A stretch of DNA of 5,154 nt. Source: an uncultured Lachnospiraceae bacterium (GTDB taxonomy: Bacteria; Bacillota; Clostridia; Lachnospirales; Lachnospiraceae). The stretch covers positions 1 through 5,154 of the forward strand of contig URUU01000072.1 of assembly GCA_900551235.1 (NCBI GenBank), given 5' to 3'. A program made the translations under genes and the position numbers. A model generated the notes under the pieces. It ran no database searches. It saw only the letters and a program-made list of their open reading frames with translations, and had not been told where the DNA came from. How positions within the stretch are numbered: the first letter of the stretch is position 1; the number at the start of each line of letters is the position of its first letter. Shown piece by piece: positions 1 to 5,154 of the stretch.

Positions 1-474
1 CCGACCGGACGTTTCGTAATCGGCGGACCGCACGGAGACAGCGGACTGACCGGACGTAAGATCATCGTAGATACTTACGGCGGATATGCACGCCACGGCG
101 GCGGAGCATTCTCCGGAAAAGACTGCACAAAAGTAGACCGTTCTGCAGCTTATGCAGCACGTTACGCAGCAAAGAACATCGTAGCAGCAGGACTGGCAGA
201 CAAATGTGAAATTCAGCTTTCCTATGCGATCGGTGTGGCACAGCCGACTTCCGTTATGGTAGATACCTTCGGAACAGGTAAACTTTCTGATGAAAAGATT
301 ACAGAGATTGTTCGCGAGAACTTTGATTTAAGACCGGCCGGTATCATCAAGATGCTGGATCTGAGAAGACCGATCTACAAACAGACAGCAGCTTACGGAC
401 ACTTTGGACGCAACGACCTGGATCTTCCATGGGAGAAACTGGACAAGGTGGATGTACTGAAAAAATATCTGTAA
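1..474 (+). CDS. metK: S-adenosylmethionine synthetase (methionine adenosyltransferase), C-terminal part
   Basis: The enzyme makes S-adenosylmethionine from ATP and methionine in the cytoplasm, releasing phosphate and pyrophosphate, and so supplies the cell's main methyl donor. The reading frame is open from base 1 and ends at TAA 472-474, giving 157 residues, so roughly the first 240 residues of a ~395-residue family member lie outside the window. Hallmarks are seen in order: GGPHGDSGLTGRK (fragment residues 8-20), DTYGGYARHGGGAFSGKD (24-41, the glycine-rich ATP/phosphate-binding loop), KVDRSAAYAARY, the SYAIGVAQPTS segment, FDLRPAGIIKMLDL and the C-terminal TAAYGHFGR. The order and spacing match E. 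coli MetK closely. An ATG at 235 is internal, not a start. No terminator follows the stop, and the next gene begins 22 bases later, so read-through is likely. A SAM riboswitch, common ahead of Firmicute metK genes, would lie outside the window. Confidence 0.97.
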   Translation, partial: PTGRFVIGGPHGDSGLTGRKIIVDTYGGYARHGGGAFSGKDCTKVDRSAAYAARYAAKNIVAAGLADKCEIQLSYAIGVAQPTSVMVDTFGTGKLSDEKITEIVRENFDLRPAGIIKMLDLRRPIYKQTAAYGHFGRNDLDLPWEKLDKVDVLKKYL

Positions 475-496
475 TCTGACCAGGGCAGGCAGAATT

Positions 497-1288
497 ATGT
501 GTGAAACAGCGAAAACGGAAAACAGCAATCAGAATCAATATATTAAAACAGTAGAGAATATCGGGATATTATATGAAGATCCTCATATTCTTGTCTGCCA
601 TAAACCGGCAGGTATTCCGGTGCAGAGTGCAAATGCGAGAGTAAAGGATATGGTCAGTATTCTGAAACTTTATCTGCAGGAGCAGTCTGGACAGCCCGGA
701 GAGCCTTATCTTGGTGTGGTGCATAGACTGGATCAGCCGGTGCAGGGTGTGATTTTATTTGCAAAAACAAAACAGGCGGCAGCAAACTTAAGCGAGCAGG
801 TTGCCAAACGAAAAGACAGCGGACAGGTTGTAAAACGGTACTGTGCAGTGGTACACAGGAATCCGAAGGTGTATAAAGAAGGAAAAAAGACAGCAGAATA
901 TCAGGAGCTGACGGATTATCTGCAAAGAGACCGCAGAACAAACACTTCCTACATAGTCCCAAAGGAAACCAAAGGAGCAAAAGAAAGCAGATTGAGGTTT
1001 GCTGTTCTGAAGGAAGTGGAGGATCTCAGTCTTTTGGACATCGAACTGCTTACCGGACGTCATCATCAGATACGCGTGCAGCTTTCCGGAGCCGGCATGC
1101 CGATCGTAGGCGATAAAAAATACACTTCTTTGGAAGTAACAAAACGTGAGGGCAAAGCAAAAGAAATGCCGGCACTTTGTGCATACAGTTTAAGCTTCTG
1201 TCATCCGGAAACAGGAAAACAGATGGATTTTACTGTAAAGCCGGAAGGTGGTATCTTTGATAAATTCCGAAAAAATGACCAGGAATAA
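497..1288 (+). CDS. RluA-family RNA pseudouridine synthase
   Basis: Predicted to isomerise specific uridines to pseudouridine in rRNA or tRNA; the target site cannot be told from sequence. The 263-residue protein shows the family's landmarks: ILYEDPHILVCHKPAGIPVQ (24-43), the catalytic loop GVVHRLDQPVQG (73-84) with D79 as the expected catalytic aspartate, LTGRHHQIRVQLS (185-197), PIVGDKKY (202-209) and LCAYSLSFCHPETG (227-240). There is no N-terminal S4 RNA-binding domain, only about 22 polar residues, so it belongs with the short RluA-type proteins rather than S4-bearing RluD. The catalytic loop has V and Q where the usual family pattern HRLDxxTSG has T and S. The ATG at 497 is the only reasonable start; the preceding GGGCAGG (483-489) is a weak Shine-Dalgarno, and expression may rely on read-through from metK. 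Family assignment is secure; the specific paralogue (rluA, rluC, rluD or other) is not. Confidence 0.93.
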   Translation: MCETAKTENSNQNQYIKTVENIGILYEDPHILVCHKPAGIPVQSANARVKDMVSILKLYLQEQSGQPGEPYLGVVHRLDQPVQGVILFAKTKQAAANLSEQVAKRKDSGQVVKRYCAVVHRNPKVYKEGKKTAEYQELTDYLQRDRRTNTSYIVPKETKGAKESRLRFAVLKEVEDLSLLDIELLTGRHHQIRVQLSGAGMPIVGDKKYTSLEVTKREGKAKEMPALCAYSLSFCHPETGKQMDFTVKPEGGIFDKFRKNDQE

Positions 1289-1345
1289 CCATTTTCGGTA
1301 AAAAAAGAATAGCAGAATGAAAAAATCTGCACAGCATATACTAAA

Positions 1346-1360
1346 TTCGACAAAATCGAA
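1346..1360. repeat. Perfect 5-bp inverted repeat containing a 0A-box heptamer
   Basis: TTCGA (1346-1350) and TCGAA (1356-1360) are perfect reverse complements around a CAAAA spacer. The left arm plus two spacer bases gives TTCGACA, the complement of the Spo0A-binding heptamer TGTCGAA. The repeat abuts the purine-rich ribosome binding site at 1359-1367. It could be an operator, a small mRNA hairpin next to the Shine-Dalgarno, or chance. The repeat is observed directly; the function is inferred. Confidence 0.5.
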
Positions 1361-1367
1361 GGAAGGA
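1359..1367 (+). promoter_or_regulatory. Ribosome binding site that places the start of the YtvI-like gene at 1380
   Basis: AAGGAAGGA is the only strong Shine-Dalgarno-like sequence between 1289 and 1380. It lies 12 bases before the ATG at 1380, which is long but usable, and only 3 bases before an in-frame GTG at 1371, which is too short. The in-frame ATG at 1317 is preceded by AGAATAGCAG, with no clear Shine-Dalgarno. This favours 1380. Confidence 0.5.
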
Positions 1368-1379
1368 TGTGTGCAGATC

Positions 1380-2417
1380 ATGGATAGAAAAATTAAAAAA
1401 GCGACTGGAATTGTGGGTGTTGCGGCGGCAGTATATATTGTTCTCAAATATGTACTTGTGTATGTGGCTCCTTTTCTGGTTGCTTTTTTGATTGTGCGGC
1501 TTCTGAATCCGGCAGCAGTGAAAATGCAGGAATACAGACTGTTTCGAAAATGCAGTAAGGGAAGTCTTATTTTTTGCATGATGAGTCTGGCACTTGGCAT
1601 TGCAGGTTTTCTGATGTGGTTTCTTGGGGCACGTCTTTTTGCACAGATTCGGACAGTCTTTACGCATATTGACCAGTATGAAGCAAAAATGGAAGCGGCA
1701 ATTGACGGATGCTGCAGCATCATTCAGGAGAGATTCGGAATCGAAAGCAGTTCGGTGCGGATTCTTATTTATCAGAATATGGAACATTTGTCAGAAAAAA
1801 TACAGGCTGTAAATATTACACAGATTTTTCATAATTCACTTCGTTATGCAGCCCTGGTGTTTGAGTGGGCAGGTGCTTTTTTTGTGGTTTTTGTGGCTGT
1901 ACTGCTTATTATCAAAGATTACGATGAGATCTGTCAGAAACTGCAGAAATATGATATATGGAGGCGTGCAGTCCATGTTGGCGGACGTCTGTGGAGCATG
2001 GCGGGGCTGTGGATTCGTGCACAGCTTCTGATCATGGCGACAATCATGGCAGAATGTGTGGCAGGATTGTGGATTCTTGGAAATTCATATGCGCTTCTTG
2101 TGGGAATTCTGATCGGATTTATGGATGCACTTCCATTTATCGGGACGGGAACAATTCTGCTTCCGTGGGCAGTTCTGGAAGTTGTGCGCGGTGATTTTTT
2201 TCATGCGGCTGCCTATGTGACTTTATTTCTGATCAGCAACAGTACCAGGGACTTTATGGAGCCGAGGCTTTTAGGTGAAAAACTGGGTGTTTATCCTATC
2301 GTGATCGCGGTGGTTGTTTACGCCGGAATCTGTATTTTCGGGCCTTCCGGTGTTCTGCTTGGACCGCTTATGCTGCTTGTGATACGGGAGATTATACGGG
2401 AATGGATGCCGGCATAA
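1380..2417 (+). CDS. AI-2E family membrane protein, YtvI-like (putative sporulation integral membrane protein)
   Basis: A 345-residue polytopic membrane protein of the AI-2E/PerM/UPF0118 superfamily, whose members are proposed transporters of varied or unknown substrate. Hydrophobic segments lie at about 10-42, 62-86, 157-178, 212-269, 275-289 and 304-335. The soluble stretch at about 87-156 matches the extracytoplasmic domain of this fold. Conserved motifs are DALPFIGTGTILLPWA (249-264), RDFMEPRLLGEKLG (290-303) and FGPSGVLLGPL (320-330). The GTGT...PWA form and the short basic N-terminus MDRKIKK running straight into the first membrane segment resemble B. subtilis YtvI, a sporulation-associated member of the superfamily. 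An in-frame ATG at 1317 would add 21 polar residues, but it lacks a Shine-Dalgarno and lies upstream of the putative promoter, so 1380 is preferred. The family call is secure; the YtvI subgroup and a sporulation role are inferences supported by the upstream motifs. Transport of autoinducer-2 should not be assumed. Confidence 0.88.
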   Translation: MDRKIKKATGIVGVAAAVYIVLKYVLVYVAPFLVAFLIVRLLNPAAVKMQEYRLFRKCSKGSLIFCMMSLALGIAGFLMWFLGARLFAQIRTVFTHIDQYEAKMEAAIDGCCSIIQERFGIESSSVRILIYQNMEHLSEKIQAVNITQIFHNSLRYAALVFEWAGAFFVVFVAVLLIIKDYDEICQKLQKYDIWRRAVHVGGRLWSMAGLWIRAQLLIMATIMAECVAGLWILGNSYALLVGILIGFMDALPFIGTGTILLPWAVLEVVRGDFFHAAAYVTLFLISNSTRDFMEPRLLGEKLGVYPIVIAVVVYAGICIFGPSGVLLGPLMLLVIREIIREWMPA

Positions 2418-2444
2418 AAAACCCTTTTCTATTTCGGGAAAAAA

Positions 2445-2453
2445 TGGTATGAT
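2445..2453 (+). promoter_or_regulatory. Extended -10 promoter candidate for the gdpP-rplI-dnaB unit
   Basis: TGGTATGAT combines the extended TGn element with TATGAT, one mismatch from TATAAT. The -35 region is poor: TTTCTA at 2426-2431, 16 bases upstream, matches TTGACA at three positions. Extended -10 promoters tolerate this. Transcription would start near 2460, leaving a leader of about 35 bases before gdpP. The 78-base gap 2418-2495 shows no intrinsic terminator for the upstream gene; the CCC (2422-2424) and GGG (2436-2438) pair is too weak and has no T-run. Confidence 0.45.
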
Positions 2454-2495
2454 AGTCCTTGAAACAACGGAAAATAAGGGCCTGGAGAAGATGCA

Positions 2496-4547
2496 ATGAA
2501 TAAGAAAAAGAGGGTAAAGCACAGCGGGAAATTAAAATCATACATGCAGTGGCCGGTGGTTTTGGCATTGCTGCTTATTTTGCTGGATATTCTGGTATTT
2601 GCAGTAGATATCAAAGCCGGATTTCTGGTATTTTGTTTTACAGTGGCATACTGTGTTCTGATGTTTATACTGATGCTGCGTTACAGGCCGTCTATCCTTC
2701 GTGAAATGATCGCATTTGCATCTCGGTATGCACAGATACAAAAAGGGATGTTAAAGAACTTTGCAATTCCGTATGCAGTGCTGGATACCGATGGAAAAGT
2801 GCTCTGGCTGAATGATGCCTTCTGTGATGTCACAGGAAAAGATTCAAGATACCGGAAAAATATCGCAAATCTATTTCCGGAGCTGAATGCATCCACGCTG
2901 CCGTGCAAAAAAGATGAGACTACAGTGCAGATTTTTTACAATGGAAATGATTATCAGGCACATATGCAGAAGCTTTCCATGGGCGATCTCAACGAGGAAG
3001 TGTCCATCGTAGAAGTTCCGCAGGAAGGAAATTATCTCATTGCTTTGTATTTGTTTGATAATACAGAGCTGAATTATTACATTCGCCAGAACCAGGAACA
3101 GAAGATGGTCGCAGGACTGATCTATCTGGATAATTACGATGAAGTTCTGGAAAGTGTAGAGGAAGTGAGACGTTCTCTTCTGCTGGCACTGATCGACCGT
3201 AAGATCAGTAAGTATGTGGCAAATCTGGACGGCATCACGAAAAAACTGGAAAAAGATAAGTATTTTGTGGTTTTGAAATACAAATCACTGGAAGAACTGG
3301 AGGCGACCAGATTTTCCCTTCTGGAAGAAGTAAAGACGGTCAATATCGGTAATGAGATGAAAGTGACCTTAAGTATCGGCATCGGAGTGAATGGCAGTAC
3401 TTATGCACAAAATTATGAATTTTCCAGGATTGCCATTGAGCTTGCACTTGGACGCGGCGGCGATCAGGCAGTTGTGAAAGATAACGATAAGATTTCTTAT
3501 TATGGTGGAAAATCACAGCAGATGGAAAAAAGTACCCGCGTAAAAGCGAGAGTAAAAGCACATGCACTTCGTGAGTTTATCGGCAGTCATGAGGATGTGG
3601 TCATCATGGGACATCAGATCACGGACATTGACTCTTTCGGGGCAGCCGTCGGTGTATGGCGTGCGGCAAGAATTCTTGATAAGAAAGCTCATATTGTACT
3701 GGGAGATATCAACGGATCGATCCGACAGTGGGTAAATCTGTTCCTGAACGATAAAGAATATCCGGAAGATATGTTTGTAACGCATGAACAGGCAAAACGT
3801 ATTGTAGACCATGATACGGTCGTGGTAGTAGTGGATACCAACCGTCCGAGTATGACAGAATGTTCTGAAATTCTAAATCAGACAAAGACAATCGTGGTGC
3901 TGGATCATCACAGACAGAGCAGTGAAGTCATCAAAAATGCAGTGCTGTCCTATATTGAGCCGTATGCATCATCGGCATGTGAGATGATCGCAGAAATTCT
4001 GCAGTATTTCGCAGATGATATCCGGCTGAAAGGAAAAGAGGCAGACTGTATTTATGCAGGTATTATTATTGATACCAATAATTTCGTGGCGAAGACAGGA
4101 GTCCGTACTTTTGAGGCGGCAGCATTCTTGCGCAGATGCGGTGCAGATGTAACGCGTGTCCGCAAGATGTTCCGGAATGATATGAGTTCCTACAAAGCGA
4201 GAGCAGAAGCCGTTCGCCATGCAGAAGTATTTGAACAGTATTATGCAATTAGCTGCTGCCCGAGTGAGAATCTGGAAAGCCCGACGGTAGTCGGTGCCCA
4301 GGCGGCAAATGAACTGCTGAATATTGTTGGCATCAAGGCTTCTTTTGTATTGACAGAATACAAAGGACGTATCCATATCAGTGCCCGTGCGATCGATGAG
4401 GTTAATGTGCAGATTATCATGGAACGTCTCGGCGGAGGCGGTCATCTGAATATTGCCGGAGCACAGCTTGATGGAGTGACACTTGAAGAAGCAAAAGATA
4501 AATTAAAAAATACGATAAGAACGATGATAGAAGAAGGAGCGATTTAA
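2496..4547 (+). CDS. gdpP: Cyclic-di-AMP phosphodiesterase GdpP (membrane-anchored DHH/DHHA1 protein)
   Basis: Predicted to hydrolyse the second messenger c-di-AMP to pApA, lowering a signal that controls potassium, osmolyte and cell-wall homeostasis. At 683 residues it is close to B. subtilis GdpP/YybT (about 659). A basic N-terminus (KKKRVKHSGKLK) precedes two membrane segments (about 18-38 and 41-61), placing the rest in the cytoplasm. A PAS-like domain follows (about 88-190, with AVLDTDGKVLWLNDAFCDVTG). Next is a degenerate GGDEF domain (about 200-335), with EKDKY (252-256) where the signature would be but retaining SIGIG. The DHH domain shows MGHQITDIDS (371-380; H373, D377, D379), VVVDTNRPS (D447), LDHH (469-472) and IDTNNF (D526). 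DHHA1 ends in LGGGGHLNIAGAQ (645-657). The expected DHH metal ligands are all present. The start is supported by GGAGA at 2484-2488, 7 bases before the ATG. The gene begins a tight unit with rplI and dnaB. A RecJ-like or NrnA identity is excluded by the membrane-PAS-GGDEF architecture. Confidence 0.95.
   Translation: MNKKKRVKHSGKLKSYMQWPVVLALLLILLDILVFAVDIKAGFLVFCFTVAYCVLMFILMLRYRPSILREMIAFASRYAQIQKGMLKNFAIPYAVLDTDGKVLWLNDAFCDVTGKDSRYRKNIANLFPELNASTLPCKKDETTVQIFYNGNDYQAHMQKLSMGDLNEEVSIVEVPQEGNYLIALYLFDNTELNYYIRQNQEQKMVAGLIYLDNYDEVLESVEEVRRSLLLALIDRKISKYVANLDGITKKLEKDKYFVVLKYKSLEELEATRFSLLEEVKTVNIGNEMKVTLSIGIGVNGSTYAQNYEFSRIAIELALGRGGDQAVVKDNDKISYYGGKSQQMEKSTRVKARVKAHALREFIGSHEDVVIMGHQITDIDSFGAAVGVWRAARILDKKAHIVLGDINGSIRQWVNLFLNDKEYPEDMFVTHEQAKRIVDHDTVVVVVDTNRPSMTECSEILNQTKTIVVLDHHRQSSEVIKNAVLSYIEPYASSACEMIAEILQYFADDIRLKGKEADCIYAGIIIDTNNFVAKTGVRTFEAAAFLRRCGADVTRVRKMFRNDMSSYKARAEAVRHAEVFEQYYAISCCPSENLESPTVVGAQAANELLNIVGIKASFVLTEYKGRIHISARAIDEVNVQIIMERLGGGGHLNIAGAQLDGVTLEEAKDKLKNTIRTMIEEGAI
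4535..4539 (+). promoter_or_regulatory. Ribosome binding site of rplI inside the gdpP coding end
   Basis: AGGAG lies 8 bases before the rplI ATG at 4548, within the last codons of gdpP. The gdpP stop TAA (4545-4547) touches the rplI start, so ribosomes finishing gdpP could reinitiate on rplI. It fixes the L9 start unambiguously. Confidence 0.8.
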
Positions 4548-4994
4548 ATGAAAGTTATTCTTATAGAAGATGTAAAAGCACTTGGTAAAAAAGGCGAAAT
4601 GGTAAATGTAAGCGACGGATATGCAAGAAATATGCTGTTCCCGAAAAAGCTTGCACTGGAAGCAAGTGCAAAAAATATCAACGATCTGAAACTGAAAAAG
4701 GCACATGATGAGAAAGTAGCAAAGGAACAGCTTGCCGATGCAAAAACATTTGCAGAGGAGCTGGCAAAAGCGCAGGTAAAAGTTTCTGTTAAAGTAGGGG
4801 AAGGCGGGAAAGTATTCGGTTCCGTTTCAAGCAAAGAAATTGCAGAAGCGGCAAAAGTACAGCTCGGATATGATATTGATAAGAAAAAAATTCAGATGAA
4901 AGACCCGATCAAAGCAGTTGGAACAACAAGCGTTGCCATTAAGCTGCATCCAAAGGTGACTGCAGAGCTGAAAATAGTCGTAGAAGGCATCTGA
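4548..4994 (+). CDS. rplI: 50S ribosomal protein L9 (bL9)
   Basis: bL9 is a primary 23S rRNA-binding protein of the large subunit, near the base of the L1 stalk, and helps maintain reading frame. At 148 residues it has the normal family length. The N-terminal rRNA-binding domain (1 to about 40) starts MKVILIEDVKALGKKGE and contains the family signature GKKGEMVNVSDGYARNMLFP (13-32). A long lysine- and alanine-rich helix (about 41-75) links it to the C-terminal domain, which carries EGGKVFGSVSSKEIAEA (85-101) and ends in the beta-strand LKIVVEGI. No residues or segments are missing. Its start directly follows the gdpP stop and its own stop is 14 bases before dnaB. No internal promoter was found, so it probably depends on the transcript from upstream of gdpP. 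This differs from the rpsF-rpsR-rplI clustering seen in enterobacteria and agrees with the B. subtilis arrangement. Confidence 0.98.
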   Translation: MKVILIEDVKALGKKGEMVNVSDGYARNMLFPKKLALEASAKNINDLKLKKAHDEKVAKEQLADAKTFAEELAKAQVKVSVKVGEGGKVFGSVSSKEIAEAAKVQLGYDIDKKKIQMKDPIKAVGTTSVAIKLHPKVTAELKIVVEGI

Positions 4995-5008
4995 CAGGAG
5001 GAACTCAT

Positions 5009-5154
5009 ATGGAAGAAGCGCTGATCAAGAGGGTATTGCCCCACAGCGTTGAGGCAGAGCAGTCCGTTATCGGTGCAATGCTTATGGATCGGGAAGCCAT
5101 TATGCAGGCTTCGGAAATTATTACCGGAGATGATTTTTATCAGCATCAGTATGG
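5009..5154 (+). CDS. dnaB: Replicative DNA helicase, N-terminal fragment
   Basis: DnaB is the hexameric 5'-3' helicase that unwinds DNA at the replication fork and interacts with primase (the B. subtilis equivalent is named DnaC). Only 48 complete codons are present; the gene runs off the window. The N-terminus MEEALIKRVLPHSVEAEQSV (1-20), continuing IGAMLMDREAI, carries the characteristic P-H-S-x-E-A-E-Q-S-V-I/L-G-A-M-L motif of the DnaB N-terminal domain. The DDFYQHQY segment matches the family's D-F-Y-x-x-x-H region. The ATPase domain lies outside the window. The start is well supported: AGGAGG at 4996-5001 sits 7 bases before the ATG. The 14-base gap after rplI indicates co-transcription. 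Confidence 0.94.
   Translation, partial: MEEALIKRVLPHSVEAEQSVIGAMLMDREAIMQASEIITGDDFYQHQY

Larger units (their letters stand above)
1289..1379 (+). promoter_or_regulatory. Intergenic regulatory stretch with candidate mother-cell sigma promoter and Spo0A-box-like site
   Basis: This 91-base gap separates the pseudouridine synthase from the best start of the YtvI-like gene. CATATACT at 1335-1342 matches seven of eight positions of the B. subtilis sigma-E -10 consensus (CATACAHT); with the next base, CATATACTA also fits the sigma-K -10 pattern CATANNNTA. GAATGAA at 1315-1321, 13 bases upstream, is a partial (4 of 7) fit to the sigma-E -35 element. TTCGACA at 1346-1352 is the exact reverse complement of the 0A box TGTCGAA. 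It forms part of the perfect inverted repeat TTCGA-CAAAA-TCGAA (1346-1360). Transcription from this promoter would begin near 1350 and exclude the upstream ATG at 1317. All matches were made by eye and are short. No terminator with a T-run was found here. Confidence 0.35.

Noticed and set aside
475..496. Possible terminator or promoter between metK and the pseudouridine synthase gene
   Set aside because: The 22-base gap has no stable inverted repeat, no T-run and no -10-like hexamer.
1190..1723. A 177-codon open frame on the - strand across the end of the pseudouridine synthase and the start of the YtvI-like gene
   Set aside because: It lies antisense to two well-supported genes, has no recognisable domain or convincing ribosome binding site, and its serine/phenylalanine/isoleucine-rich composition is what the reverse of a membrane-protein gene produces.
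2411..2440. Possible terminator after the YtvI-like gene (CCC...GGG followed by A-run)
   Set aside because: Only three pairs form around an 11-base loop, and an A-run rather than a T-run follows on the + strand, so it is not an intrinsic terminator.
3969..4445. A 158-codon open frame on the - strand inside gdpP
   Set aside because: It is entirely antisense to the conserved DHH/DHHA1 coding region. Its composition reflects the complementary strand and no family is recognisable.
4483..4516. Possible internal promoter for rplI (TTGAAG with a downstream TACGAT)
   Set aside because: The spacing of 22 bases is too long and the -10 candidate has two mismatches; the sequence is explained by the gdpP coding end.
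1..5154. Novel defence, mobile or biosynthetic system
   Set aside because: Every substantial gene belongs to a well-known housekeeping or widely conserved family. There are no transposases, integrases, repeat arrays, toxin-antitoxin pairs or compositional breaks.

Overview
The window comes from a low-to-mid GC Gram-positive bacterium, most likely a clostridium of the Lachnospiraceae type. This is inferred from the gene order gdpP-rplI-dnaB (the same arrangement as yybT-rplI-dnaC of Bacillus subtilis), from purine-rich Shine-Dalgarno sequences, and from the style of the proteins. Genus cannot be read from the sequence alone. All recognisable genes are on the + strand and the DNA is densely coding. 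There is no rRNA, tRNA, CRISPR array, insertion sequence or phage gene.

Bases 1-474 are the C-terminal 157 residues of S-adenosylmethionine synthetase (metK), whose 5' part lies outside the window. After 22 bases comes an RluA-family RNA pseudouridine synthase (497-1288) without an S4 domain. A 91-base gap then holds a candidate sporulation-type promoter and a Spo0A-box-like sequence, followed by an AI-2E-superfamily membrane protein that resembles the sporulation protein YtvI (start best placed at 1380, end 2417). A second gap (2418-2495) carries an extended -10 promoter candidate and a good ribosome binding site.

That promoter probably starts the second unit: gdpP (2496-4547), a membrane-anchored c-di-AMP phosphodiesterase with PAS, degenerate GGDEF and DHH/DHHA1 domains; rplI (4548-4994), ribosomal protein L9, whose ATG directly follows the gdpP stop; and dnaB (5009 to the window end), the replicative helicase, cut off after 48 codons. 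The last three genes are almost certainly co-transcribed, linking second-messenger turnover with a ribosomal protein and a replication protein.

I found no previously undescribed system. The most interesting item is the regulatory stretch at about 1335-1367 upstream of the YtvI-like gene. The rest is conserved housekeeping sequence.
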